From Paenibacillus taichungensis (lineage in GTDB: Bacteria > Bacillota > Bacilli > Paenibacillales > Paenibacillaceae): DNA of 64,000 bases. The notes below the pieces were generated by a model. The model had not been told where the DNA came from. It did not search any database and was given only the letters and a program-made list of their open reading frames with translations. The translations under genes were made by a program, and so were the position numbers. The DNA lies in NCBI RefSeq assembly GCF_003287275.1, contig NZ_QEVW01000026.1, positions 91,393 to 155,392 on the forward strand, read 5' to 3'. Positions within the stretch are counted from its first letter, which is position 1; each line of letters begins with the position of its first letter. Shown piece by piece: positions 54,771 to 63,981 of the stretch.

Positions 54771-55538
54771 ATGGATAACGACATAACCATTCACAACATG
54801 AGCTACGCTTTCCCGGGAAAAAGGGATTCCCCCGTGCTCTCCAATGTGTCGATGCGTGTAGCCAAAGGCGAATTTGTCTCGCTCATCGGTTCCAGCGGCT
54901 CCGGCAAAAGTACCCTGTTCAAGCTGCTGGCAGGCTTGCTTGAGCCAACACACGGAACCATTGACATTCCTTGGGTTCAAGAAGGAAAGCGACTGGGGCA
55001 GGTGGCCTACATGCCGCAAAAGGACCTCCTTTTATCTTGGAGAACCGTCATGGAGAATTGCATGCTCCCCTCTGAACTTACTCCAGGTCGGCAGGATAAG
55101 GTAAGGATACGAGCGGACATTCTGGCTGGTCTCGACAGATTTGGCTTATCCGGCCACGCGAATGCTTACCCGAACGAGCTGTCAGGTGGTATGCGCCAGC
55201 GTGTCGCGCTGCTTCGCACTTTGCTGACAGGTGGCCAACTTATGCTGCTGGATGAACCATTCGGTGCACTCGATGCCCTGACCAAACGGGAGATGCATCG
55301 CTGGCTACTGGAGCTCTGGGAAGGCATGGGCAAAACCGTGTTGTTCATCACACATGACATTGAAGAAGCCCTGCTGCTCAGTGATCGGATTATCCTGTTA
55401 ACTCCGGGGGGCCAAGGCCAACAGCTGCAGGATCTGACGGTACCTTTGGCACGTCCAAGACATTCGGACATGATCTACGAACCGGCTCTCGTTCAGATGA
55501 GACGACTATTGGAGGAACAATTGCATGCGATACGGTAA
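54771..55538 (+). CDS. thiZ: ABC transporter ATPase, ThiZ-like
   Basis: A 255-residue ATPase with Walker A GSSGSGKST, signature LSGGMRQRVALLRTL and Walker B LMLLDEPFGALD. Under TPP-riboswitch control and next to ThiX and ThiY, it most likely powers import of a pyrimidine precursor of thiamine (ThiXYZ, known for formylaminopyrimidine). The ATG at 54771 follows GGGGGG. It overlaps thiX by 14 nt. Confidence 0.9.
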   Translation: MDNDITIHNMSYAFPGKRDSPVLSNVSMRVAKGEFVSLIGSSGSGKSTLFKLLAGLLEPTHGTIDIPWVQEGKRLGQVAYMPQKDLLLSWRTVMENCMLPSELTPGRQDKVRIRADILAGLDRFGLSGHANAYPNELSGGMRQRVALLRTLLTGGQLMLLDEPFGALDALTKREMHRWLLELWEGMGKTVLFITHDIEEALLLSDRIILLTPGGQGQQLQDLTVPLARPRHSDMIYEPALVQMRRLLEEQLHAIR

Positions 55539-56337
55539 CTTGAGAGACAGCATGAAGGATAGCATAAGAGGTTGGCTTGCCCGTTATGGTCTGTTTTTTT
55601 TGCTCATGCTCTTGCTGCTTGTCATCTGGGAGTGGGTTGTGCGTATGGGATGGGTGCCTTCCTTCATCATTCCAGCCCCGACGGCGATTGCCCGTTCGCT
55701 GTATGATCATCGCCACCTCTTGTTGGCTACACATCTGCCTGCTACCTTGATGGAGGTTGCCGTTGGTTTTGGCTTGTCCATTGTTGCCGGAATTGTACTT
55801 GCAACTGGTATGCATATGAATCGGTCGATTGAAAAAGCGTTATATCCCTTCATCGTGATCAGTCAGACGATCCCGCTGATTGCCCTATCCCCCGTCTTCA
55901 TCTTGTGGTTTGGCTACACCTTGTGGAGTAAAGTTGCGGTGGTGTTCCTGATTGCATTTTTCCCGATAGTGGTGAGCACCTACGATGGCCTGCGTCAGGG
56001 TGATCCGGAGCAGCGTGAACTGCTGCTGACGATGGGGGCCAGCAAGTGGGATATTTTTCGCAAACTCCAGATTCCACTTGCCCTTCCCTCCTTCTTTTCG
56101 GGACTGAAAATGTCTGTGGTGTATTGTGTGGTCGGTGCAACGATCGGTGAATGGCTCGGTGGAAGCAAGGGCCTTGGTTACTTCAGCCGCAGAATGTCGA
56201 GCAATATGAACACGGATGCCATGTTCGCCGCCATCGTGCTGTTATCCCTGCTTGGTATCGCCCTGTTTGTACTCATTGCATGGATGGAGAGAAGATTCGG
56301 TACATCACGGCATGCAGGTAGAAGAAAAACTGGATAA
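55525..56337 (+). CDS. thiX: ABC transporter permease, ThiX-like
   Basis: A 270-residue permease with six transmembrane segments and a coupling loop REL..MGASKWDIFRKLQIPLALPSF. GGAGG precedes the ATG within thiZ, so translation is coupled. It is the membrane part of the thiamine-precursor importer. Confidence 0.9.
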   Translation: MRYGNLRDSMKDSIRGWLARYGLFFLLMLLLLVIWEWVVRMGWVPSFIIPAPTAIARSLYDHRHLLLATHLPATLMEVAVGFGLSIVAGIVLATGMHMNRSIEKALYPFIVISQTIPLIALSPVFILWFGYTLWSKVAVVFLIAFFPIVVSTYDGLRQGDPEQRELLLTMGASKWDIFRKLQIPLALPSFFSGLKMSVVYCVVGATIGEWLGGSKGLGYFSRRMSSNMNTDAMFAAIVLLSLLGIALFVLIAWMERRFGTSRHAGRRKTG

Positions 56338-56385
56338 CTTTCGGATTTCAAAACAGAAAACAAAAGAAACGAGGAACTTTACGTT

Positions 56386-57453
56386 ATGAATAAAAAGCAT
56401 ATCTATTCCCTGCTCCCCATTCTGCTTATGACCCTGTTGCTGATCGTCAGCGGATGCGGAAATACGGTTACCAATACACCTGCTACAGATTCAAATTTCA
56501 ATGCAAACGATACAGAATCATCTGCTATAGAAACGCCATCGGCATCCAAAGACAAGCTGTCCATCATGCTCGATTGGTACCCGAATGCAGTGCATTCCTT
56601 CATCTATGTTGCTCAGGAAAAAGGTTACTTCGCGGATCAAGGTCTAGATGTCGATATCCAGATGCCTGCCGATACCAATGACTCACTCAAACTTGTTGCC
56701 GCCGGGAAAATCGATCTGGCACTAAGCTACCAGCCGCAAATCTTGCTCGCTCGTGGGGAGAACATTCCTGTACGTTCGATTGCAGCCGTCGTTCGTCATC
56801 CGCTTGTGCATCTGTTGACCGACGCAGACGGTAAAGTGAAGTCACCAAAAGATCTCGAAGGGCAGACGGTTGGCTATTCCTCAATCCCTCTGTATGAAGC
56901 GATGGTGCGTACCATGATCAGCCAGGATGGCGGTAATCCCGACAAGATGAATCTGGTGGATGTGGGATTTGACCTGATCCCTTCCCTGGCTTCCGGACAG
57001 GCAGATGCCATTATGGGTGGTTTTATTAACCATGAACAATTGATTCTGGAAAAGGAAGGCCATGCCATGAAATCGATCAATCCTGTCGATTACGGTGTAC
57101 CTGATTATTACGAACTGGTCCTCACTGCGAGTGATGCGGGCATTGAAGCGAAAAAGGATCAGCTTACCCGCTTCATTAAAGCGATACAAGAAGGACAGAA
57201 ATATGTGACAGAGCACCCCGAAGACGCGCTGAACATCCTGCTGGCGCATGAGAACGAAACCTCTCCACTTGACCCGGAGATTGAAACCCAAAGTCTGAAT
57301 ATTTTACTGCCATTGATGAATGAAGAAAGTCAGCCGTTTGGCAGGCAGGACGTCTCTTCTTGGGAAAATGTTCGGGCATGGCTCGTTCAAAGTGAATTGA
57401 TTCCGGATTCGGTGAAGGCTGAGGATGCTTTTATTAATCTACAGGGCGAGTAA
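56386..57453 (+). CDS. thiY: Pyrimidine-precursor-binding lipoprotein, ThiY-like
   Basis: A 355-residue lipoprotein (lipobox IVSGCG) of the NMT1/THI5 superfamily: LDWYPNAVHSFIYVAQEKGYF and AVVRHPLVHLLTDADGKVKSPKDLEGQTVGY. THI5-like binding proteins capture hydroxymethylpyrimidine or its formylamino form. The residues WYPN and HPLV are the typical ThiY motifs. Last of the ZXY set. Confidence 0.92.
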   Translation: MNKKHIYSLLPILLMTLLLIVSGCGNTVTNTPATDSNFNANDTESSAIETPSASKDKLSIMLDWYPNAVHSFIYVAQEKGYFADQGLDVDIQMPADTNDSLKLVAAGKIDLALSYQPQILLARGENIPVRSIAAVVRHPLVHLLTDADGKVKSPKDLEGQTVGYSSIPLYEAMVRTMISQDGGNPDKMNLVDVGFDLIPSLASGQADAIMGGFINHEQLILEKEGHAMKSINPVDYGVPDYYELVLTASDAGIEAKKDQLTRFIKAIQEGQKYVTEHPEDALNILLAHENETSPLDPEIETQSLNILLPLMNEESQPFGRQDVSSWENVRAWLVQSELIPDSVKAEDAFINLQGE

Positions 57454-57607
57454 GAAAGGTGTCGCTCACAAGAGTAGTTTCGGGATTAGATTGGGACGAA
57501 TGGAATCTTTAACGAGGATGAGGGCCTTCTATCAGGCTTTTCTATATGGACTTTGCAGCTATCCGGGAATAACGTTTAACTCCCGTCATTAATTGGAAAC
57601 CGGCAAC

Positions 57608-57644
57608 GTTGCAGAGTTAGCAACTGATATAAGGGCAACTCTGC
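57608..57644 (+). promoter_or_regulatory. Alternative hairpins between thiY and thiM
   Basis: GCAGAGTT (57611-57618) pairs with AACTCTGC (57637-57644), but GTTGC (57608-57612) can instead pair with GCAAC (57619-57623), using overlapping bases. The two folds exclude each other. There is no second TPP aptamer in this 239-bp gap. Confidence 0.35.
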
Positions 57645-57692
57645 CCTGCCTGCTTTTGTTCTCAAATTGCTTATTTATAAGGAGGAACTCAT

Positions 57693-58505
57693 ATGTCTTA
57701 TCTGGAACGTGTTCGTATGCAAAATCCGCTTGTTCATAACATTACGAATATTGTCGTCGCTCCGTTTACGGCCAACGGTTTGCTTGCACTAGGTGCATCT
57801 CCCTTTATGGCCTATGCGCATGAAGAAGTCGCTGATGTTGCCAAGATGTCGGGAGCGGTTGTACTGAACATTGGCACACTGGACGAAAAGGTGGTCAAGG
57901 CGATCCGCCTGGCGGGTCAATCAGCTAATTCAAATAACGTGCCTGTTGTGCTCGATCCGGTGGGAGCTGGCGCGACCGCCTATCGTACGGAAACCGTTCA
58001 GATGCTCGTTCGTGAGCTTCGCCTCACGGTGTTGCGGGGCAATGTGGCAGAAGTCGCCAATGTCATCGGTGAGCGTTGGAGTATCAAAGGTGTAGATGCC
58101 GGTCAAGGCGAGGGCGATCGAATTGGAATAGCAGAACGGGCAGCACAAAAACTCGGCTGTGTGGTCGTCATTACCGGACGCGAGGATGTCATTACAGATG
58201 GACAAACGACATTCCTGACGAGTAATGGACATGCCCTGCTTACCCAAGTGACTGGTGCAGGCTGCTTGCTCAGCTCGGTAATTGGTGCTTTTGCAGCCAT
58301 AGCGAAACCGGGAGACGACTTGCTCGGCAGTGTTGTGGAGGCACTCGCTTTCTATGGTGTTGCAGCAGAGATTGCGGCGGAACATACCGCTGAGCTGGGA
58401 CCGGGCAGCTTCCAGATCGAATTGCTGAATCAACTGGCTCAAGTGACACCTGACATTCTCGCAGAGCGGGCACAGATTCGCCAGATTGATGGGGGTACGC
58501 AATGA
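57693..58505 (+). CDS. thiM: Hydroxyethylthiazole kinase
   Basis: A 270-residue kinase that phosphorylates hydroxyethylthiazole to the thiazole phosphate for ThiE. Conserved segments: NPLVHNITNIVVAPFTANGLLALGASP-like, VLDPVGAGAT, VVITGREDVITDG and VTGAGCLLSSVIGA with the catalytic Cys. AAGGAGGA precedes the ATG. It overlaps thiD by 4 nt. Confidence 0.95.
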   Translation: MSYLERVRMQNPLVHNITNIVVAPFTANGLLALGASPFMAYAHEEVADVAKMSGAVVLNIGTLDEKVVKAIRLAGQSANSNNVPVVLDPVGAGATAYRTETVQMLVRELRLTVLRGNVAEVANVIGERWSIKGVDAGQGEGDRIGIAERAAQKLGCVVVITGREDVITDGQTTFLTSNGHALLTQVTGAGCLLSSVIGAFAAIAKPGDDLLGSVVEALAFYGVAAEIAAEHTAELGPGSFQIELLNQLAQVTPDILAERAQIRQIDGGTQ

Positions 58506-59314
58506 GTATTGCGCAGGCTTTAACGATTGCTGGTTCCGATAACGGTGGCGGGGCCGGAATTCAAGCAGACCTGAAGACCTTTCAGGAGCTCGGTGTATAC
58601 GGCATGACTGTAATTACAGCCATTGCTGCCCAGAATACAACAGGTGTGCAGGGCGTCTTCCCTATTCCTTACGATGGTATCGCTCAACAGTTGGATTCGA
58701 CCGGTGATGATTTTCATCCTACAGCCGTGAAGACGGGCATGCTCTATAGTGCCGAAATCATTAAACTGGTTGCCGAGAAATGGCAGCAATATGGCTGGTC
58801 CAATCTGGTCATCGATCCGGTTATGGTTGCCAAAGGAGGCGCTCCCCTGCTACAGCAGGAGGCCGTTCAAGCGCTAATTACAGAGCTGCTGCCTCATGCA
58901 CTGATCACGACCCCGAACATTCCGGAAGCCGAGCTTCTTACTGGAATGTCTATTATAAATTTGAGTCAGCGCGAAGAAGCTGCAAGACGAATCGTGCAGA
59001 TGGGCTCCACGTATGCTTTGGTGAAAGGTGGTCATGATGAGGGGAGTGGCATGATTGTCGATGTGCTTTATGATGGGCAGTCTTTTCACTATTTGGAGAA
59101 TGTTCGGGTGGTGACAAGGCATACCCATGGAACGGGTTGTACGTATTCCGCGGCCATTACTGCCGAATTAGCGAAGGGCTCAACTTTACTGGCTGCCGTC
59201 ATCACCGCGCGAGCATTCATTCAGGCAGCCATCGAAGATGAGCTGGGGATTGGGGCCGGACATGGACCGACGAATCATTTTGCGTATCAGCGCAGACTGC
59301 GGGGTGAACAGTAA
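58502..59314 (+). CDS. thiD: Hydroxymethylpyrimidine / phosphomethylpyrimidine kinase
   Basis: A 270-residue ribokinase-fold enzyme that phosphorylates HMP and HMP-phosphate in two steps. Family motifs: AGSDNGGGAGIQADLKTFQE, IDPVMVAKGGAPLL and THGTGCTYSAAI with the anion-hole Cys. The start overlaps thiM and the stop overlaps thiE by one base. Confidence 0.95.
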   Translation: MSIAQALTIAGSDNGGGAGIQADLKTFQELGVYGMTVITAIAAQNTTGVQGVFPIPYDGIAQQLDSTGDDFHPTAVKTGMLYSAEIIKLVAEKWQQYGWSNLVIDPVMVAKGGAPLLQQEAVQALITELLPHALITTPNIPEAELLTGMSIINLSQREEAARRIVQMGSTYALVKGGHDEGSGMIVDVLYDGQSFHYLENVRVVTRHTHGTGCTYSAAITAELAKGSTLLAAVITARAFIQAAIEDELGIGAGHGPTNHFAYQRRLRGEQ

Positions 59315-59979
59315 TGCGCCCTCTGGATGCAGAAGCAGTACGGCTTGCGATGCAGGTGTATTTGGTCATGGGCAGCGTGAATACGACGCGTGACCCGGTG
59401 GAGGTGCTGCGCCAGGCCATTGCTGGCGGCATTACGCTGTTCCAGTTCCGGGAAAAAGGAACTGGCGCTCTGGTTGGCGAAGCCCGCATCACGCTTGCGA
59501 TGCGGCTTCGCGAGGTGTGCAGCCAGCAAGGGATACCGTTCATCGTGAACGATGATGTGGAGCTGGCTGTGGCGGTGGAGGCCGACGGCATCCATGTCGG
59601 CCAGAACGATGCGGACGCGGCGCTGGTACGCGCCCGCATCGGAGAAGGGCGGATGCTTGGCGTATCCGCCCACTCCGCGGAGGAAGCCCGCCGTGCGGTG
59701 CAGGCGGGCGCCGACTATCTTGGCGTCGGGCCAATGTACCCGACGCGGTCCAAAGCGGATGCCCACGCTGTGCTGGGCCCCGCTGGGGTAGCGGAACTGC
59801 GCGCCGCAGGCATCGCAGTTCCGGTGGTAGGTATCGGCGGCATTACGCCCGATACCACGGCCGCCGTGATGGCGGCAGGAGCCGACGGCGTAGCCGTCAT
59901 CTCCGCCATTGCGGGCGCGGCCGATGTACGCGCAGCGGCTGCGAAGTTCGCTGCAGCGGTGCGCGGGATGCAGGCGTAG
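59314..59979 (+). CDS. thiE: Thiamine phosphate synthase
   Basis: A 221-residue TIM-barrel enzyme joining HMP-diphosphate and thiazole phosphate to thiamine phosphate. Motifs: FQFREKGTGAL, IVNDDVELAVAVEADGIHVGQND and YLGVGPMYPTRSKADA. Base use shifts sharply to GC-rich from about 59540 to 59970, unlike thiM and thiD; the start of the gene matches its neighbours. Confidence 0.95.
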   Translation: MRPLDAEAVRLAMQVYLVMGSVNTTRDPVEVLRQAIAGGITLFQFREKGTGALVGEARITLAMRLREVCSQQGIPFIVNDDVELAVAVEADGIHVGQNDADAALVRARIGEGRMLGVSAHSAEEARRAVQAGADYLGVGPMYPTRSKADAHAVLGPAGVAELRAAGIAVPVVGIGGITPDTTAAVMAAGADGVAVISAIAGAADVRAAAAKFAAAVRGMQA

Positions 59980-60002
59980 CCATGCCCTGCACCGCCAGCC
60001 CG

Positions 60003-60082
60003 TGTGCTGCACCAGATAAAGGGTGCAGCACATTCAGTCATTCTCAAGATGCAGCTTCCATGCCTGCATCTTATTTTTATTT
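60003..60082 (+). terminator. Tandem hairpins ending the thi operon
   Basis: TGTGCTGCACC and GGGTGCAGCACA (60003-60032) form the first stem; AAGATGCAG and CTGCATCTT (60046-60072) the second, followed by ATTTTTATTT. The T tract abuts the next promoter. Confidence 0.85.
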
Positions 60083-60083
60083 G

Positions 60084-60114
60084 TTGACTCTCACGTAACG
60101 TGACGCTGTACAAT
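60084..60114 (+). promoter_or_regulatory. MerR-type promoter with 19-nt spacer and palindrome
   Basis: TTGACT and TACAAT are separated by 19 nt, the overlong spacing that MerR proteins correct by twisting DNA. The spacer holds the perfect palindrome TCACGTAACGTGA (60091-60103). It lies 25 nt before the MerR start, so the gene is autoregulated. Confidence 0.85.
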
Positions 60115-60138
60115 CGGTGGTGTAAGGAGGTTGTAATC

Positions 60139-60882
60139 ATGGCCATGAAAGTAAAAGAAGTCGCCGAACTTGTCGGAATCAGTGTGCGCACACTGCATCA
60201 TTATGATGAGATCGGACTGTTAACACCGGACGAAGTGACTTCTGCCGGATATCGACTGTATTCAGATGCCAATCTGGAAATGCTGCAGCAGATTATATTT
60301 TTTAAAGAACTCGATTTCTCTCTGAAAGATATCAAGGAGATTATAAACAATCCATCGTTCGATCGAGAAGAAGCTCTAAATATGCATCGCCGTATTTTGC
60401 TGGAGAAACGCAAGCGGTTGGACCAAATGATCGCCACCATTGATAAATCGGTTCAACACGTGAGAGGAGAAATTAAGATGACAGCCAAAGAACAATTTGA
60501 AGGGTTTAATTTCAGTCATAATCCGTATGAGCAGGAAGCGCGGGAACGTTGGGGAGACCAAGCAGTGGATCAGGCTAATCAAAAGTTACAAAACCAGTCT
60601 CCTGGGGAGCAAAAAGCTCTATCCGATCAAATGAATTCAATCTACACTCGACTTGCAGCAATTCGTCACACGGATCCAAACTCTGCCGAAGCTCAAGCCG
60701 GAATCTCGGAATGGTACAACTATCTGAACAATATGGGCAATTATTCTCCTGAAGCCTTCAGAGGGTTGGGCCAAATGTACGTAGACGACGAACGTTTTAC
60801 ACGTAATATTGATCAATTCAGTGAAGGCTTGGCTGTATTTATGAGGGATGCCATGGCTGCGTTTGCTGATCAGAACAGTTAA
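60139..60882 (+). CDS. MerR-family regulator with TipAS domain
   Basis: A 247-residue regulator. The N-terminal MerR helix-turn-helix (VKEVAELVGISVRTLHHYDEIGLL) and dimerisation helix occupy about residues 1-115; the C-terminal TipAS fold (FNFSHNPYEQEARERWGD to FAMRDA-like end) covers about 125-245. TipAL/Mta-type proteins sense thiopeptides or other toxic compounds and activate export genes or themselves. AGGAGG precedes the ATG at 60139. Confidence 0.93.
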   Translation: MAMKVKEVAELVGISVRTLHHYDEIGLLTPDEVTSAGYRLYSDANLEMLQQIIFFKELDFSLKDIKEIINNPSFDREEALNMHRRILLEKRKRLDQMIATIDKSVQHVRGEIKMTAKEQFEGFNFSHNPYEQEARERWGDQAVDQANQKLQNQSPGEQKALSDQMNSIYTRLAAIRHTDPNSAEAQAGISEWYNYLNNMGNYSPEAFRGLGQMYVDDERFTRNIDQFSEGLAVFMRDAMAAFADQNS

Positions 60883-61102
60883 TCCAGACCTGGATTGACT
60901 CCGCATATAACATTATCCGATCCTCACGTAATCAGAGGTAGACAAGTAGTTCCATTTCGATCTTTCTATTGCTAAGGAAAGCTTGCTCTCTCGATACAGG
61001 CAATATGATCGTATTAAATAGAACTCCCTTCTCCCACAACTTTTCCGTGTTCATGCAAATGTGCTGGACAGTCGAAGGGATTCAACATTACTCAGTTTAC
61101 AC

Positions 61103-61143
61103 AAAAAAGGGACGTACGCCCCAAAGCGTCACGTCCCTCTTTT
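61103..61143. terminator. Bidirectional terminator, MerR gene and 61251 gene
   Basis: GGGACGT and ACGTCCC with inner GC pairs, A run on one side and TTTT on the other. The rest of the 368-bp gap shows no gene. Confidence 0.85.
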
Positions 61144-61250
61144 AGTATCTCAGCCGCAATGTGAATAAACCATTACAGTCATTCACTCTGAGTACTTTTT
61201 AGATGAAGGCAGTCCCTGTATTACAAAGGTCTGCTTCCTGCTATCATCGG

Positions 61251-61733
61251 TTAAGCTCTAGGAGCGTGATCAGACGAAGAAGCATCCGATGCCAGACTGG
61301 TCTTCGCCATCCGTCCTGGAATCTGCCATGCCGATACAATCGCCAGTACAATGAATAAAAGGTCAACCGGCTCACTGAAATAATCCGTAAAGGTTTCCAC
61401 AAATGCACTTACCATCTCCCCATCGAACACCAGATCCAACATGCTTGCATCGCTGAACAACTCGGAAGTAAAATACACCACCGTCAGATACTTTCCAAGC
61501 AAAATGCCGATAAGTGCAAAAATGACTGCAATGGCTTTGTGTACCGTCGCGATCCGTTTGTTCGAAAACAATACAACCGCGTAGCCTGTGAGCGCCCCAA
61601 TGACGATAGCAATGAGCCCTAGCTCCCTTTCCGTCATGGCAGCGATCACTGCCCACACAATCCCTCCTACAACTGCTGCCAATAATCCACCAACGATTGG
61701 CATGCCAATCTTGATCCCTTGTTTCTCTTCCAC
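61251..61733 (-). CDS. Four-helix membrane protein of unknown function
   Basis: A 160-residue protein with four hydrophobic segments at about residues 10-32, 40-57, 66-88 and 120-140; the last is after an acidic loop FDGEMVSAFVETFTDYFSEP. It ends in a Ser/Asp-rich tail. GGAGGG precedes the ATG. I do not recognise the family; the residue GALTGYAVVL is glycine-rich as in small transporters. Monocistronic. Confidence 0.8.
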   Translation of the reverse strand: MEEKQGIKIGMPIVGGLLAAVVGGIVWAVIAAMTERELGLIAIVIGALTGYAVVLFSNKRIATVHKAIAVIFALIGILLGKYLTVVYFTSELFSDASMLDLVFDGEMVSAFVETFTDYFSEPVDLLFIVLAIVSAWQIPGRMAKTSLASDASSSDHAPRA

Positions 61734-61929
61734 GTTGTCTTTCCCTCCTGAGTCATGCTTATGCTTCTTTTCCAGAATTCACCTTTCCTATGAAACCACA
61801 AATACTCCTTTTATTCAACAAATTTCTCCCTGCTTTTGTATCGTTCCCCCACTTTTTAAGAAATAGGAACGCCCGCCCATTAACCGCATATTCTGGTTAA
61901 AACGAGTTTGGAAGGAAGGAGTACCCCCC

Positions 61930-62391
61930 ATGTACTATGTTCCCTATTACCGGAATGACAATATGCTGTTAGCGCAAATTTCCAAAGCTATTAATGGAGA
62001 ATCCTCAGCAATTGCCTGTTACGCAAAACTGGCAGAATTAGCTCCCTCAGAAGTGGAAAAAGCACGTATTCTGGAGATACGTCTTGATGAATTAGAACAT
62101 CTTCAAAAATTCTCCGCCATTTATGTTTCGTTAACAGGTACGCAACCTACGGTCCAAATTTCTCCGGATTGTCCATCAGAGTATTTCGCGGGTATAGATT
62201 ATGCTTTTAATGATGAGCAAAACACGGTTGAGTTTTACTCACAAGTCGCAGATCAAGCAAATGACCCTTACATTAAGGAATCGTTTCGATGTGCAGCAAC
62301 GGATGAGCAGAGGCATGCCGTCTGGTTCCTGTATTACTTAACAAAGCATAAGTCAAAAACATCTTTTGAGAATTCTCCTATGACCAAATAA
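61930..62391 (+). CDS. Ferritin-like diiron protein
   Basis: A 153-residue four-helix bundle. Metal ligands are arranged as in rubrerythrin-type ferritin-like proteins: E24 (NGESSA), E54-x2-H57 (ELEH), E101 (TVEFY) and E126-x2-H129 (EQRH). It could bind iron or act in oxidative defence. GGAAGGAG precedes the ATG. The N-terminal MYYVPYYRND is Tyr-rich, as in spore-associated relatives, but that role is not proven. Confidence 0.85.
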   Translation: MYYVPYYRNDNMLLAQISKAINGESSAIACYAKLAELAPSEVEKARILEIRLDELEHLQKFSAIYVSLTGTQPTVQISPDCPSEYFAGIDYAFNDEQNTVEFYSQVADQANDPYIKESFRCAATDEQRHAVWFLYYLTKHKSKTSFENSPMTK

Positions 62392-62392
62392 C

Positions 62393-62436
62393 GAAAAAAA
62401 TTCCCCTCTATAAGCTTTCGCTGGCGTAGAGGGGAA
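62393..62436 (-). terminator. Terminator shared by the kinases and the ferritin-like gene
   Basis: TTCCCCTCTA and TAGAGGGGAA pair exactly, with seven T on the minus strand, between two convergent genes. Confidence 0.88.
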
Positions 62437-62486
62437 GACTATATAAATCTAATTATCTCTTGTCATAAGGCAGTTTTTATATACAC

Positions 62487-63137
62487 TTAAGCTCGCTTGG
62501 AAGGATTGATGACAGCAGCAATCTGTGCCAAAATGGCATCCACCGATGCTGGGTCATTCACATCATACTCATCGATGTTCAAACGCAGTACTGGACAGGC
62601 CGTAAACTGATTAATCCATACCGAATAGCGCTCATGCATATGCTCCCAGTAGGAACGGTCCGTCTGGATTTCCATCTCCCGTCCGCGTTCCGTAATTCGA
62701 TTCAGAATGGATGGCAGACTGCCTTCCAGGTAAATCAGTACGTCCGGATGAGGGAAATAAGGTGTCATTACCATCGCTTCAAACAAACTGCTGTACGTCT
62801 CAAAATCTGTAGCCGACATTGTGCCCTGATCTGCATGCATTTGCGCAAAGATACCTGTATCCTCATAAATAGAACGATCCTGTACAAATCCGCCGCCCAA
62901 TTCAAAGATTTTCTTCTGTTCCTTGAAGCGCTCTGCCAAGAAGTATATCTGTAAATGGAAGCTCCAACGTTCAAAGTCATGATAGAACTTCTCCAGATAT
63001 GGATTATGGTCGACTTGCTCAAGAGAAGTCTTGAAGCTTAATCGCTCTGCTAGTGCCGCTGTTAGCGTGGATTTGCCCACCCCAACGGTACCTGCTACCG
63101 TAATTAATGCATTCGTCGGAATGCCATAGTTGTTCAT
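62487..63137 (-). CDS. dck: Deoxyadenosine/deoxycytidine kinase
   Basis: A 216-residue deoxynucleoside kinase with P-loop GTVGVGKST, the family motif QDRSIYED and LID-like RGREMEIQTDRSYWEH. It phosphorylates dAdo and dCyd for salvage. It overlaps dgk by 4 nt. Length and order match B. subtilis dck and dgk. Confidence 0.92.
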   Translation of the reverse strand: MNNYGIPTNALITVAGTVGVGKSTLTAALAERLSFKTSLEQVDHNPYLEKFYHDFERWSFHLQIYFLAERFKEQKKIFELGGGFVQDRSIYEDTGIFAQMHADQGTMSATDFETYSSLFEAMVMTPYFPHPDVLIYLEGSLPSILNRITERGREMEIQTDRSYWEHMHERYSVWINQFTACPVLRLNIDEYDVNDPASVDAILAQIAAVINPSKRA

Positions 63138-63757
63138 GTGATATACTCCTTTACCTGATTAACAATCTGTTTGAAATGTTCGGGATACTCTACAAAATCA
63201 AGTTGCTCCGCATTCACCTTAATAATTATTGGCGGATTCGGGCTGCCAGCCAGGTAGGCCATACCTGTTTTATAATCTGCAATTAACTGCTCCATATAAG
63301 CCGGGTCCATATCCTGTTCAAAAGACCGTCCACGTTTGTTGATCCGGTTCATCAATGTATCGAGTTCAGCCTCAATATAGAGCACCAGATTGGGTTTCGG
63401 CAGATCATCCGTTAAGAGATGATAGATTTGACGGTATTTGTCCCGTTTCGTTCCCTTTAAGGTACGATCAGCAAAAATCATATTTTTATAGATATGATAG
63501 TCCGAAATGACGGGTGTATTCTTCTTAATATAGTGCGCACCTGTGTCTTCCAGTTGCTTGAACCGGTTACAGAGGAAAAACATCTCAAGCTGGAAGCTCC
63601 ACTCATCTATATCCTGATAGAAGGAAGCCAAAAAGGGATTCTCTTCTACAATTTCCTTGACCAGCGGAAGGTTAAGTTCCTGAGAAAGCATCGTTGCCAA
63701 CGTTGTTTTCCCCGCACCAATCGGACCCTCCACGGCAATAAACGGGGCTGATTTCAT
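63134..63757 (-). CDS. dgk: Deoxyguanosine kinase
   Basis: A 207-residue kinase with P-loop GPIGAGKTT, SDYHIYKNMIFADRTL (the equivalent of QDRSIYED) and RGRSFEQDMDPAYMEQL. Salvages dGuo; the pair would act as the heterodimeric system known in Bacillus. GAGGAGG precedes the ATG. Confidence 0.92.
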   Translation of the reverse strand: MKSAPFIAVEGPIGAGKTTLATMLSQELNLPLVKEIVEENPFLASFYQDIDEWSFQLEMFFLCNRFKQLEDTGAHYIKKNTPVISDYHIYKNMIFADRTLKGTKRDKYRQIYHLLTDDLPKPNLVLYIEAELDTLMNRINKRGRSFEQDMDPAYMEQLIADYKTGMAYLAGSPNPPIIIKVNAEQLDFVEYPEHFKQIVNQVKEYIT

Positions 63758-63940
63758 CGTAATTCAGTTCCTCCTCGTACTCATTGCGTGTTCCGTTTCT
63801 ATACAGACCCCACCTATTGTATCACAGCTTGGATGATGGGAAGGCCAGTATTTTATGTATAAAATGAGTTTTATCTCTAAAACGAAGATATATAAAACAG
63901 CCTACAGTAGTTTGATTCATTTCCAAGATCATAATAACAG

Positions 63941-63977
63941 AAAAAGACACGATCGCTTATGTACGATCGTGTCTTTT
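63941..63977 (-). terminator. rRNA operon terminator
   Basis: AAAAGACACGATCG and CGATCGTGTCTTTT pair exactly around 8 nt, with TTTTT on the minus strand, 4 bp beyond the 5S rRNA end. Confidence 0.92.
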
Positions 63978-63981
63978 GATT

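Noticed and set aside
57454..57692. Third TPP riboswitch before thiM
   Set aside because: The CTGAGA and ACCTGAT-type motifs are missing; only simple hairpins are seen.
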